From Prunella strophiata (lineage: Eukaryota; Chordata; Aves; Passeriformes; Prunellidae), in NCBI GenBank assembly GCA_036583965.1, contig JAZBQD010000089.1:1-64000 (forward strand): DNA of 64,000 nt. Reading direction: 5' to 3'. Both the position numbers and the translations under genes were made by a program. The notes below the pieces were generated by a model that was not told the origin of the DNA, did no database searches, and saw nothing but the letters and a program-made list of their open reading frames with translations. Positions 44,161-55,145 of this stretch are shown in pieces (the stretch's first letter is position 1; every line of letters starts with the position of its first letter).

Positions 44161-45409
44161 CCAGGGAGCCCCTGCTAGCCAGGGCTGTGGTTACCAAGGG
44201 AACGCAGCTCCGGTCAGGAAGGGGGGTGTGGGGAAGGCACAGCCCCGAGCCTCGGTCCTCCAAGGGCGGAGCGCAGGCGGGGTCTGCAGCTGGAACCACG
44301 GGAAGAGGGGCACTTCTGAGGGGTACCCGGCAGGTGCCGGGACTGCCTGCACATGGCTCATGGCGGTTGGGTCGGCAGCCCCCGGCAGAGACAAAGCAGA
44401 CACAGCTTGTCAGAACCCAGGACATCCTTTCTGGCTGTCGTGGATGGCTCGAGCCCCAGGCAGGGAGCTCAGAGGCCTTGGCACAGAGCCCAAGACCCCT
44501 GTGCTTTTGATTTCAGTTCATGGGAAAAATTACCAACCTTATATGAAGAGTTGCAAGCCACAGAAATTAAGTAGAGTAAGAGTTAGTTTATCAAAAGGTG
44601 AAAAAGTAGAATTTTGGAATTTTTTAGAATGAGGATTCAAGGGTCAAGATGGAGGAATTTGGGCGTGTTCTGTCCTTCTTTCTCCTTCTTCTTAGCCTCC
44701 ATCTTCTGGGTGATGGTGGCACTTTTGGATTGGTTTAGAGTAGAGTTGGACTGTGTAACATAGGTGATAAGTATTGGAAAATAACTGTAAATAATGTACA
44801 CACAGTTTTTAGTATAAAAAGATAACACCGCCCCAGAGGTGGGCAGTGTGCCTCAGACTGACCTGCTAAACAGACCTCGGCAGGTCAGGAAAATAATGTA
44901 ATAGATAAGGAAAAATAAACAACATTGGAGACCGCAAATGAAGAAACCTGACTCCTTCTTCAGTGCTCGGGCTGGGACACAGAGACTTTCTAACACACAT
45001 CTCAGAGTCTCTTGAGACACATGAGAGACCCGCGACAACAGCTGACATGGACAGGGGAGCCGGGCGTGGGGCAGTTGGGACAGCCGTGGGAGAAGCAGTT
45101 GGGGATGGGGCAGCCGGGACTGATGGGACCCCCCCTGGGTGCGGTCGGCGCGGCAGAAGGGACCCGGCATGGCAGGCGGAGCGGCCGCGGGCCAGCGATG
45201 GCAGCTGGGGAGGTGCTGCAGCCGCAAACGGTGCGGGGGAGCAAGCGGGAACAGAGGAGGCAATCTCCTGTTCCCTGCCCTTTTGTTTTGGGGTTTTTTT
45301 TGCTATTTTAAAGCTTTTATTCTCTTACGATCTCCCACCCAGCATGCGGCATTTCTTTTCTTCCTGGATTATACGGTTATTTTGAATTCACAAATAAATC
45401 TAGAGCCTG
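44161..45409 (+). mobile_element. LTR-H and adjoining leader inserted in gag region of A3
   Basis: Plus-strand sequence with a passerine LTR core (TTCAAGGGTCAAGATGGAGG, TAGCCTCCATCTTCTGG), TATA (AGTATAAAAAGATAA, ~44812) and AATAAA (~44915). It is followed by a GC-rich stretch (45030-45280) like an ERV leader, and preceded by GC-rich sequence (44161-44520) of unclear origin. Long frames on both strands here are GC artefacts. Neither end has a verified target duplication. Confidence 0.6.
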
Positions 45410-45905
45410 ACAAATCCAAACCTCTACTTGGATACTTTGAAATGATCGACGAGCTAACTCGCCATCTCTTAGCCTTGTTTTTCTCATCACCTTTTTATTT
45501 ATGTTTTGGTAAGTTTTATATCTTTCGGTTACTTGTTTTGTTACTCTAAAAATAGTACACCAATAGTTCCTTAAAAAAATGATTACACAAAGCCTAGGTA
45601 CTTCCGTGGGTTTTCTAGTGCATATCTTCTAATATTTTCTGAGTAAGCATTTTATTAAGTAATTATCTTCCACCAGGAAGTTTCAATTTCCCAGATTCAT
45701 ATTAACACAACTCTTTCGACTAATTTTGTGCTGTATTTTTAGCTCCCTGATCTGTTAAATTATTTCCTTTTATTTCTGGGGTCATTCCCTTTTGGTGTCC
45801 CTTAATACGTATTGTCACTATATCTTTCAGGTAATTTTAATGTTTCTAAACCTTCTAAAATAAGTTTCTCATGTACTAATCCCTTTCCTCTTGAATTAAG
45901 TAGGT
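45410..45905 (-). pseudogene. pol: Second, displaced copy of RNase H-integrase junction (family A pol)
   Basis: Aligns with 40810-41370 of A3 pol in the same orientation: shared CTACTTGGATACTTTGAAAT, AAGCATTTTATTAAGTAATT and CCCTTTTG(A/G)TGTCCCTTAAT. It lies upstream of gag, so it is out of normal gene order. It has more stops and an internal deletion of about 60 bp. It derives from another family A copy or from a duplication. Confidence 0.8.
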
Positions 45906-47350
45906 TTTTTTGTTTTTATTTTACTTTCCCAAATCCTACTTACTGATTTTCTGTCCCATTTTTCAAGGTCTTACTTATTCGTCTTCTGTCTCTGTTTTTC
46001 ACTTTCTCTAACCACCTAAATACCACTTTCTTTCAACTCCACACACAAAAAGAACCTAACTTTTTTTCACACTGCTTTTCAATACAGTACACCTCCCTCC
46101 AAGGAGATCTAGTAAAGGTTAAAATAAACAATCTGCATTACATACACTTTCATTCGTTTACACTCACTCACTTTTATTTCTCATTTAATTACACACATTC
46201 TTTCACACCCTCCAGACACAAAGCAGATCCCTGTCGCCAGAGAATTGCAGTTCCCTGTGCCCCCTCCCTCGCCTTGGGGTTGGCCTCTGGGCTTCAGTAT
46301 AGCCAGGCCTCCGGGAAGGGGCCTGACTCTGATCGCCTCTGGTGCCAGTTCACCTGTAAGGCTGATTGCGTGCCACTCACACTCTTTTAGCCACAACTTC
46401 CTCTGCACACCCAGGAGAATTGCTGCTTGTTTGCAGGTCACCCATACCTTATGCCACAGTCTCCACCCGCCCAGAGGTACAATGGCTTGTTGCAGGTCAC
46501 TCATACTTTATGCCACAGTCTCCACCTGCCCAGAGGTACAATGGCTTGTTTGCAGGTCACTCATACACATTCCACCACAGTCCCACCCGCCTGGGATGCT
46601 GAGGCTGATTTTGTGTGTGACTCACTGTCTCACACAACAAGACAACAATAAGGTACCTTTTACGTTCAAATCACCTATTACAATTTTAGGTGTTACTGGC
46701 CAGTCCCGCTGCTCTTGGATATTCCTCAACCCAGATGTGTTCTGTTACCTCAGATGCTCTTGGGCATTTTAACCCTCAATCCAGCTCTGTTGTACAACTC
46801 TAGATGGTCTTGGGCATTTTTTTTTTTTTTAGGGCCCCTTTTGTCCTGTTTCCTAGTGAATTGGGCTAGGAAACTCTGCTCCCTTACTCCGAGGGGTCCA
46901 ACCCCTCCCTGAGACCCAGTCCCAGTTACCCCAGGGGATTCTCTCACTCCTTTTATCTCTTGCTTTGTCACTTTACTGGCCATTCTCCTCGCGGAGTTAA
47001 CGAAAACACAGCATGGGAGACCCCCTCTCACTTGGCAGGTCTGGGGGGGGACACCCAGCCCGCCTCTCATTCACACACATTCATTCCTCCTGTACCTGCC
47101 CGCCTGAAAAGTACTTACCAATCCTTTTTCCTCTCCGGGTTCTTCGTGCACACTACTACTGTTAGGGGGCCAATTACCACGGTTTTAGGGAGCCTTTTTC
47201 CCATTTCTTTGTTTTATTGCCTCCTTTTGTCCAACGATCGTAAACCTGCATCTGTCGGTCACAGCAGGGGAAACAGAGCGAGGCTGCTTAATGGAGCAGG
47301 GGCGCGCCTTCCCCACTCTGACTCACCTACAGCACCAGCAGCAAGGTTTT
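45906..47350 (-). other. 5' leader of A3 with tandem repeats
   Basis: Non-coding leader from the primer site towards gag. It contains 2.6 copies of a ~62-bp repeat at 46424-46590 (core TTGCAGGTCACTCATAC and CCCAGAGGTACAATGGC) and two copies of CTCTTGGATATTCCTCAACC-like phrases (46710-46810). The short frame 47070-46750 has no recognisable domain. Confidence 0.6.
46424..46590. repeat. ~62-bp tandem repeat, 2.6 copies
   Basis: Successive units share GCAGGTCACTCATACTTTAT, GCCACAGTCTCCACC and GCCCAGAGGTACAATGG; the third unit is partial and diverged. Located in the A3 leader. Confidence 0.85.
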
Positions 47351-47368
47351 AACCACCCTCTGCTACCA
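47351..47368 (-). promoter_or_regulatory. Primer-binding site of A3, initiator-methionine tRNA type
   Basis: The minus strand reads TGGTAGCAGAGGGTGGTT, four bases after the LTR end. The complement of the vertebrate initiator tRNA-Met 3' end is TGGTAGCAGAGGATGGTT, so 17 of 18 bases match. Position and match are what is expected for the tRNA primer of minus-strand DNA synthesis. Confidence 0.85.
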
Positions 47369-47372
47369 TGAT

Positions 47373-48000
47373 TGTGAAAAACACCAATCACTTGGTTTTT
47401 TTTTTAAATTTTTAAAAGTTTACTAGAAATAAGATGGTTATAAAAATAGTAATATAATTAGAGTAAATAAAATTTGAACATTTTAGATAGGACAATACAA
47501 GACAATAAAAACAAAGAGTTATGAACTGGTTCAGGTGCCCTCTTGGGCCAATCAAGCCCCGAAAGCATACCCGTTTAACAAAGGACTCACCCTTAAAAGC
47601 AATAACCTGTTGCATATTCATATATCCCATGCATGTTGCATAAATTCCACCTAAAACAAAGGATTTCATCTGGTTTTTGTCATCTTCTCACTCCCAGTCT
47701 CTCAGCCTCCCACAGTCCCAGCAATGCAGGGAGAATTTGGTTCCTTCTGATAAGAGTCATAAATTCTCTCTTCCCTGGAAGATCTGGGTGCCCTGTGGCT
47801 GCTATCCCTGTGTGAATACCCCATTCCTCCTGTAAAAAAATCTTACATACATAGTCTCTATTTTAATTATAAAAACCACAATTTAACTATAACACTATAT
47901 TTACTATATTATTAAAACATCAATACAGCACTACAAATTGATACAACACGATACATATAGTATTTGTGAAAAGCCAATCATGTAATATGCATTTTTCACA
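47373..48000 (-). mobile_element. 5' LTR of A3 (LTR-A)
   Basis: 628 bp between TGTGAAAAA and TTTTTCACA in inverted orientation, close to all other LTR-A copies. Followed on the minus strand by the tRNA-Met primer site, which identifies it as the 5' LTR. Confidence 0.92.
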
Positions 48001-48909
48001 TACAAGCAATCTAGAAACAGCTGAGCTAAGAGCAAGTAGAGGATTTTTTTTTTTTTTTAACTGACAGGGCATCTGCTTTCACCCTTTCAGAGGGGAATGA
48101 TCAAATGAGAAAGAAAAGGACCTCAGACTTTTTAGTTGAAGAATCAATAAAGGTAAGATTAGTACTAAAGCAGGAAAAAAAAAATGGAGTTTTCTCAAAG
48201 GTATTAACTGAAGGAGTTTAATGAAATAGGATCATCAGAGAGAAGTAAAAAAAAATAATCCATTAAGCAGACAAAACCTTATCACTTTCTGAGATAAATG
48301 CTCCAATTTTACATTTTATAATAATGTACAGCTTAAAATATTACTGCTGTTGCTGCAGCTGCTAACTGAAACAGAAGAATGAACACAGGTATCAATGAAC
48401 TGCATTAGCTGACAGAACAGAAGCTGAAAAAAAAAAGCACTGATATGCAAAACATAAGTTTCTAAGTAAAAATTTGTTTCCACATGCAAGGCTAGTCAGG
48501 AAACCATTTATTTTCCCTAGCAGATATGTAATTTACAGATACTGGTCCTCAAAAGTTATGGAAATTTGACAGTTATCTTGCAATATCTTAAGGAAAGCAA
48601 ATTAGGAGCAAAATAAGATCAAGAATAATCTTTTTAATCTGTTAAAAATTCACTATCTGGATAAGAAGGCAGCATCTGTGAGAAGTAAACTGCAGTATTT
48701 CATTGCTTTTCAAGTTTTTCTAGAAAGCTATCAAACATGACAAGGAAGCCTTGTTTAAACAAGCCTGAGTAGGAGGGAGGAAGAAGACTGAATAAACAAA
48801 TCTATATATAAAGATCGCACACACCAAAATCTGTTATGATTATCTCATTCTGAATGCTATGATTGAATGCATTACCCAGTGTTGATAATATCTGGTGAAA
48901 TTAGAGAAT
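48001..48909. other. Unassigned AT-rich sequence
   Basis: No CR1, LTR terminus or coding signal. Probably unique host DNA flanking the ERV cluster. Confidence 0.45.
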
Positions 48910-49618
48910 TGTGCTGGTTTTGCATCACGAAAGTGATGTTTTGGGAGAGGCTGCTGGCTGTTTCCTCCGTGTCTGACAGGAAACCAATCAGTGGATGTCT
49001 TTGGTAACTGACAATCTGTTGAACCAGTGGAAAGCTGTACACGCTTCTGCAAAAAACACATATTAAAGATGAAAGAAACCCAGGAACTCTCTCATTCCCT
49101 TCGAGCACCTGGAAAGAGAGGTTCTCCCCCCCCCCCCCCCCATCACCACTCCCGCCGGGTGACCTGATGGGGGAGGGGAGGCCGCAGGGCCTCCAGTCAA
49201 GGTAGGGCCAGGCCATGGCTGATAACATCTTGTTGACATTAGGTCCTGCCCTCCTGCCCAGCCCAGGCTGAGCCAGGGTCCGCCGGGCCCCAGGAGCAGC
49301 CTTGGGCCGGGCTGCCTCAGCCAAGATTCTACCACTGTTGAGATTCGCCTGCAACCACCAGGCAGGGGGAGGAGAAGCCATGAGCCTCGGCATGCTGGCT
49401 GCTGAGATCCTAGCTGCTCCCCCACCTCCAGCCACAGTACTTGCCCCAAGCTACCAAGCCAACGGGTCCGTTGCCATCTGCAGGCCCCGGGAGAGATATT
49501 AACTCTTTCAGTGCTTCAATCCTCCCTCGAGTGAGAGAAAAGGACAAGTACAGGCACACAGAGGAGTAACATGAAGACACTAAGGTCACTGAAGAAAAAG
49601 TCAAGTCCCAGATGGAAG
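48910..49618 (+). mobile_element. LTR-G, 5' part, cut by A4
   Basis: Starts TGTGCTGGTTTTGCATCACG and aligns with 23110-23586 and 24300-24475. Interrupted at 49618 by A4; the 3' part is not found after A4. Confidence 0.7.
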
Positions 49619-49725
49619 TGTGAAAAATGCATATTACATGATTGGCTTTTCGCAAATACTATATGTATTATGTTGTATCGATTAGTAGTGCTGTATTGAT
49701 ATTTTAATAATATAGTAAATGTAGG
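49619..49725 (+). mobile_element. 5' LTR fragment of A4 (first ~107 bp of U3)
   Basis: TGTGAAAAATGCATATTACA and following U3 sequence as in other LTR-A copies, ending abruptly at AAATGTAG and joined to GC-rich leader. R, U5 and the primer site are missing. Confidence 0.8.
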
Positions 49726-50469
49726 ATCCAAGAGAGTGAGGGGTTGCCGGATGTGCTCGCCGGCCCGGCGGTGGAGCTGGGTGCGTATAGCGCGGGTTTG
49801 CTGCCCAGGAGTGGGCTGGCTCAGTAACAGAGCAACCGGTGGCGGTTCTCAGTCAGCCGGGTCCGGAGTTCAAAGTGTCAGCCTTGGCCCTAAAAAGTAA
49901 GTCAAGAGAGAGAAAGAAAGAGATAGAAAGAAAAAGAGAGAGAGAGAGCGAAAGGAGGCAAAGTATGCCCCAAGGTCCCCATGCCCATGACTGTCTGTAA
50001 ATTCTCCCCCCACACCAGCTAAGTAAAACAGCGACAGCGGGGGAAGGGCGAGAGACAGGGTTGAACGCAAGGCTGTAAAAAAAAAAAAAAAAAAAAAGAG
50101 GGAGAGAGAGACCACTACTAGAAATAAGATCAAGACAGAGATAGCTAACTCTCCCAACCTCACAAAATGATTTATTTTTTTTAAGCAAGATTTGTTTGGT
50201 TTGCTGTTAAGAAGAGGAGGCTTTTGTTCTGAGGAATGGGCCTATAAGACTAAAATAGTTAAATGTTGCACAAAAAGTAAAAAGCAAGAGATGTGATACA
50301 TCTCATGTTACAATCAGCCTAGCCTTTCTTATTTAACTAATTGTAGCTCACAGGAAGAAGAACTTGCCTCTGCAGCTATTAGCACAGCTGGATACAAGAA
50401 GAAGAGGCGGCTGTGGAAAAAGCTTTTAGTTAAACCCAGAAAGTTTTTGAAGAAAGCTGATGGTAAAAG
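49726..50469 (+). other. 5' leader of A4
   Basis: Aligns in reverse with 5240-6000 of A1: GCGCGGGTTTG(C/T)(T/A)GCCCAGGA, the GA-rich tract (49905-49955) and AAGCAAGAGATGTGATACAT. Contains poly(A) at 50078-50096. Minus-strand frames over the GA/CT tracts are not genes. Confidence 0.65.
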
Positions 50470-50680
50470 ATAATGTAATATTGTTTTTCTTTTATCACTG
50501 TACTATTAAAAAGTCCTTTCCAGGTACAACTAAAGCAGCTATCCGAACCACAGAAAGATGGTGAATTCATGCCAGCAAAATTGAAGGACTTGTGAAGAGA
50601 CTTAAGGAATGGACTTATCACATCTAAACTGGGTAATACCACATTGACTTTCAAATGGGGACTGAGTGGTAATAATCCAA
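50470..50680 (+). pseudogene. pol: Integrase C-terminal fragment of A4
   Basis: A frame with TTKAAIRTTERWWIHASKIE matches the end of A3 integrase (TTEAAIRNRERGWIHASRIK), then runs to TGGTAATAATCC at the pol end. Preceded by TCCTTTCCAGG, which aligns with TCCTTTTCAGG of A3 and resembles a splice acceptor. The rest of pol is absent. Confidence 0.7.
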
Positions 50681-50739
50681 GAAATATACAAAGAATAACA
50701 CCTAATTAAGAAATAGGACAAAGCTTACATCACTAGTTT

Positions 50740-51090
50740 AAAGCACTGCCTGAGTAAAACATCTCCTTGGTGAGGAATATTTCAGACAGAAGGAACAGAA
50801 CTATTTTGTTCAAAGAGTTCTTATATTCTCACCTTAACCTGTGAATTATACAGGGGAGAGGGAGAATTACCATCTCTATCAGTACCATACTATAAATTTT
50901 ATTTGATTTATCCTGATACTGGACATGCTAACTGGGTTATAGGTTAATGTTTGAATTGTGGGAATAATTAATATTATAATTCACAAAATTTTTGTTGCAA
51001 GAAGTGTTAAAGTAATAACTTTGTTTTATGGATGGGATCTATTAGTGCCTATCAAATGAGAAATACCTGAGGAACAGTAAGAAACCACAA
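50740..51090 (+). pseudogene. Cysteine-rich frame remnant of A4
   Basis: The plus-strand translation includes ILTLTCELYRGEGELPSLSV, LIYPDTGHANWV and FCCKKC, separated by stops. It lines up with the frame at 39791-39534 of A3 and 20430-20160 of A2. Retained here although gag and pol were lost. Confidence 0.55.
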
Positions 51091-51205
51091 TTAAGGAGTG
51101 TTGAAAACGAGTTGCCTGAAAATTGGTAAAAAAGCGACAAGGGGATAGAGGGCAAGACCAGATTGGCCTCTATATTCGCCACCAAGAAGATCAAATACAC
51201 CTGCT

Positions 51206-52080
51206 GTGGGTTGCAACCTCACAGGCATGGGAGGTGGGGGTATAAGCCATACTGGACCTCTGTTATTCCTGTTTCTGTCACTCATTTGTTGTCTTTTCCC
51301 TTTCGGGATACCAGCAAAATCATTACACAAATGCTACAGAAAGCATTACATGGAAAGAAACCAAAGTTCCTCTTTTATTACACACAGCCATGTATACAGT
51401 CACTGTTATAACCCATCCAAATTAAGAACCTGTAGGCAAAATGGAGAAAATTATTGGATTGCAAGAAACTTAGGAAGAAGTGTTAATAGACAAGGAATTG
51501 AATGTCCAAAAGGAGAGAGATGGATTTGTTTTACATTTAAACTTAAAGACACAGTTCAGGATTCAGTAAAAAAACAACTAGTAAACAAAATGGTAAAACC
51601 AGCACAGCAATCTAACTCTGTATTGACCCCAAATTATATGCTGAATCGTATTATAAAACTCCTAGCAAACATAAAGATGATAACAAATAAAGCTGCTCAG
51701 GCACTGAATTCAGTATCAAGTCAGCAAAGCCAAACAAGAACTAAAGTGTATCAGAATAGATTGGCTTTGAACTATTTATTAGCTAAAGAAGGGGGTATTT
51801 GTGGAAAGTTTAATATATCAGATTGTTGAAAATAAATGACAATGAGGATGTAATTCTGGAAAAAGCAAAATATATTGGAAAAATAACCCAGATACCAGTC
51901 CAAAAATTTGAAAACAATGTTAAAACCTAGCTGATGGGGTAATGTATTGAGGATAGGATGATTAAAAAATAAATAAAATTAAGATTTGTTTCCTTTTATG
52001 TGTTACAACTGTTCTGATATTTCTTCCTTGTTTAATCCCCTATTTTATTTAATTACCGACATAGTCTAGAGAATGCAAGT
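51206..52080 (+). pseudogene. env: Env of A4 with internal surface-subunit deletion
   Basis: An open frame of 207 codons (51206-51829): signal peptide PLLFLFLSLICCLFPFG, N-terminal surface part ([18 protein letters not shown]), then the same [14 protein letters not shown] join seen in A1, followed by transmembrane sequence ([20 protein letters not shown]). It stops after the first Cys pair of the CX7CC motif. The remaining transmembrane part to 52080 is out of frame. Receptor-binding core, cleavage site and fusion region are absent, so an entry function is excluded. The N-terminal frame is notably open. Confidence 0.85.
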
Positions 52081-52132
52081 AGACAAGAAATATTGCTGAA
52101 GCCAATGATTTATAAATAATAAGAGGGGAGAT

Positions 52133-52262
52133 TGTGAAAAATGCATATTACATGATTGGCTTTTTGCAAATACTATATGTATTATGTTGTATCAATTAGT
52201 AGTGCTGTATTGATATTTTAATAGTATAATAAATGTAGCGTTATAGTTAAATCGTTAAATAG
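52133..52262 (+). mobile_element. 3' LTR of A4 (truncated)
   Basis: Starts TGTGAAAAATGCATATTACA directly after the PPT (AATAAGAGGGGAGAT) and follows LTR-A U3 for about 130 bp before degenerating in GTTAAATA repeats. Confidence 0.8.
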
Positions 52263-52644
52263 TTAAATAGTTAAATAATTTGGCAAAGTTAGAAGGGGGA
52301 TGTCTCCAGTTAAAAAAAAACAAGGAAAAGGGAAAAGGTAAGTGAGCCTAAATACTTATTTCAGCCTTATATAAAGTGAAAAAATATTAAATTCACACAA
52401 AGAGGTGCAGTCCTGAGTGCAACTAAGTGTAGCAGAATGGACCATCTACAATTTGCCCTAGTGGTTCAGTACCTGCATAACATGGTGTGATGCAGGGGAT
52501 AACTCATATACAACACATGAGCTGAGCTGGTGTGCTTCATATTAAAACATGGAGCAAAAAAAAAAAAAAAAAAAAAAGAAAAAAGAAAAATGCAAAGACT
52601 GCAAAGAAGATGGGCTCTAGAGGGAGCCATACTCAACTTGTATT
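52263..52644. other. Unassigned sequence with poly(A)
   Basis: No recognised element. An A-rich run at 52556-52590 ends the stretch before the next LTR-A. Confidence 0.4.
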
Positions 52645-53236
52645 TGTGAAAAATGAGTATTATATGATTGGCTTTTCTCAAATACTATATGTATTATGTT
52701 GTATCGATTTGTAGTGCTGTATTGATATTTTAACAGTATAGTAAATGTAGTGTAATAGTTAAATTGTAGTTTTTGTAATTAAAATAGAGACTATGTATGC
52801 AAGATATTTTTTCACAAGAGGAATGAGGTATTCGCACAGAGATAGCAGCCACAGGACACCTACATCTTTCAGAGAAAAAGAATTTATTGCTTCCTTATCA
52901 GAAGAGACCAACTTCTTCCTGCCTCGCTCAGCCCTGGAGACTCCATCAGGATTAAGAGGAAGAAAGTTGACACTGGCCAGAGAGAATCGTTTGTTTGAAT
53001 GGAATTTATGCATCATGTATGAGATGTATGAATATGCAACAGGCTATTGCTTTTAAGGGTTAATCCTCTGTTAACAGATGTCTTTTTTCGGGCTTATTTT
53101 GCCCAGAAAAAGGTACCCGGACCAGTTTGTAACTCTTTGTTTTTTATTGTCTTGTATTGTCCTAATCTAAACTGTTCAAATTTTTATTACTCTAATTATA
53201 TTACTATTTTTATAACCATTTTATTACTATTAAACT
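52645..53236 (+). mobile_element. LTR-A, 3'-truncated
   Basis: Starts TGTGAAAAATGAG and is co-linear with the solo copies, but the last ~40 bp (from the ATTAAA signal to TTTTTCACA) are missing where CR1 sequence begins. Confidence 0.85.
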
Positions 53237-53531
53237 TGCATGGGCAGTCTGTTTCAATGTTTGGCACCCTTTTATGTGAAGAAATGTTTCCTAATAGCCA
53301 GTCTAAACCTCCCCAGCATAATTTGAGGCCATTTCCTCTTGCCCTATTGCTTGGTACTTTGGAAAAGAGACCAACATCCACCTCGCTAAAACTTCTCAGG
53401 CAGTTGTAGACAGCAATAAGGTCTCCTCTGACCCTCTTTTTCTCCAGGCTAAACACCTGTCCTGAGGTGTGAGGATATGATGATATGATTCTCCTATCCC
53501 CATTTGTCTATTTAGCCCAGAAATAAGGTTT

Positions 53532-54210
53532 TGTCTTGGTTTGAAAATACAGGTGTTTACTAAGGAAGGCAGGAGCCTCCCCTGAAATGGAAAATGTAAA
53601 CCCCCTCCCTTCGAATTATTATAATTTTGAAATGAAAAGGCTCTCAGGCAAAGATATGGGAATGGGAATACCACTTCTTTACTAGAAAAAACCAACCAAA
53701 CAAAAAACCCCAAATGCAATAGTGCAAACAAAAAAACCCCCACTGACAGAGTCAGAATACGACCTGACACCCTGTGGGTCAGGGTGGTGGTAGCAGTCCA
53801 ATTGAATGGTGGCTGCAGTCCTCCTGGAGTGACAGATGTGGTTCTGTTGAAGCAGTGATCCTGTAGAAGGTAGTAGTTTTCCTCTGAAGGTCTAGTGGTG
53901 GTTTAGATGGGCCTGGTCTTCCTCTGGGAATCCAGTAGAGGAGAAAGCTTCTCATGGTCTTCTAGAATCTCTGATTATATCCAGGCTGGAATGCTTGGCT
54001 CCTCCCTCTGGGCAGAGCTTCTCACAATGGGATGATGTAATTTTTATCAGTCATGCAGTGAGACTCAATGGCCCATTAACAGAATATATCTCCCCGGAGG
54101 GAGAATTTTTTGTGGAAGAGATAAAGTAAACTGCCCAATTAACAGAAGATAACTGCTCCACACCTAACAGATAGTAATAGAATACACACCCCTATTTCCA
54201 ACCTAAGACA
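53532..54210 (-). mobile_element. LTR-F (diverged) in LTR-O
   Basis: The minus strand starts TGTCTTAGGTTGGAAATAG and ends TTTCAAACCAAGACA, related to 19203-19704 and 62934-63447. Flanked by GTTT on both sides. Confidence 0.78.
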
Positions 54211-54522
54211 GTTTTGTCCCTTTAAGATTGGTTCTGAAAGCAAAGGGGGGGAGTAAGAAGCGCACAATTTGTTTTCAGAAACTGCACTCACTCCTCCACA
54301 TTCCTGCTCTTGGACTGTGTTGTCTGTGGACAGACAGACGGTAGGACATAATTCTCCTTTGCTTTTAGTTAGTTTTTAGCTAACTGAGGCAGAGAAGTTC
54401 CCTGGACTGTACTTTTTCTTTTTCTTTGGACCTATTTAAGCCTACTCTGAACTGAACATGCAGAAGAGCACCAGCAGCTCACACCTGTGGCCCATCGGGC
54501 TGGGCCTGGGTCATAGCATTTC

Positions 54523-55145
54523 TGTGAAAAATGCATATTACATGATTGGCTTTTCGCAAATACTATATGTATCATGTTGTATTAATTTTGTAGTGCTATA
54601 TTGATGTTTTAATAATATAGTAGATATTGTGTTATAGTTAAATTGTGGTTTTTGTAATTAAAGTAGAGACTATGGATGCAAGATTTTTTTACAGGAGGAA
54701 TGGGGTATTCACACAGGGATAGCAGCCACAGGGCACCCAGATCTCCCAGGAAAGAGAGAATTTATGACTCTTATCAGAAGAAACCAAATCTTTCCTGCAT
54801 TGCTGAGACTGTGAGACGCCGAGAGACTGAGAGTGAGAAGATGACAAAAACCAGATGAAATCCTTTGTTTTAGGTGGAATTTATGCATCATGCATGGGGT
54901 ATTTGAATATGCAACAGGTTACTGCTTTTAAGGGTTAATCCTCTGTTAACGGGTGTGCTTTCGGGGCTTGATTAGCCCAGGAGGGCACCCTGACCGGTTC
55001 GTAAGTCTTTGTTTTTATTGTCTCGTATTGTCCTATCTAAACTGTTCAAATTTTATTTACTCTAATTATATTACTATTTTTATAACCATCCTATTTCTAT
55101 TAAACTTTTAAAAATTTAAAAACCAAGTGATTAGCGTTTTTCACA
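54523..55145 (+). mobile_element. Solo LTR-A in LTR-O, TSD ATTTC
   Basis: 623 bp from TGTGAAAAA to TTTTTCACA. Perfect 5-bp duplication ATTTC at 54518-54522 and 55146-55150. Very close to the copy at 23587-24212. Confidence 0.94.

Larger units (their letters stand above)
29639..48000 (-). mobile_element. Provirus A3: near full-length gamma-like ERV
   Basis: Minus-strand order: 5' LTR (48000-47373), primer site (47368-47351), leader (47350-45906), a stray pol piece and a foreign LTR (45905-44161), gag (44160-43690), protease, RT, RNase H, integrase (43500-39970), cysteine-rich frame, env (39470-37510), PPT, 3' LTR (37460-37335 continued at 30213-29639). Provirus B2 (30230-37334) lies inside the 3' LTR. 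Flanks at 29638 and 48001 do not form a target duplication. Confidence 0.88.
49619..52262 (+). mobile_element. Provirus A4: ~2.6-kb defective gamma-like ERV, same structure as A1
   Basis: Plus-strand order: U3 fragment (49619-49725), leader (49726-50469), integrase tail (50470-50680), cysteine-rich frame remnant (50740-51090), env with deleted surface subunit (51206-52080), PPT (52115-52132) and 3' LTR start (52133-52262). gag and most of pol are missing, exactly as in A1. Confidence 0.85.

Noticed and set aside
44187..44632. GC-rich frames of 107-134 codons, plus others at 44963-45549
   Set aside because: Located in LTR/leader sequence; high GC lowers stop frequency. No recognisable domain.
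47351..47368. tRNA-Met gene
   Set aside because: Only the 18-nt complement of the tRNA 3' end is present, next to an LTR; it is a primer-binding site.
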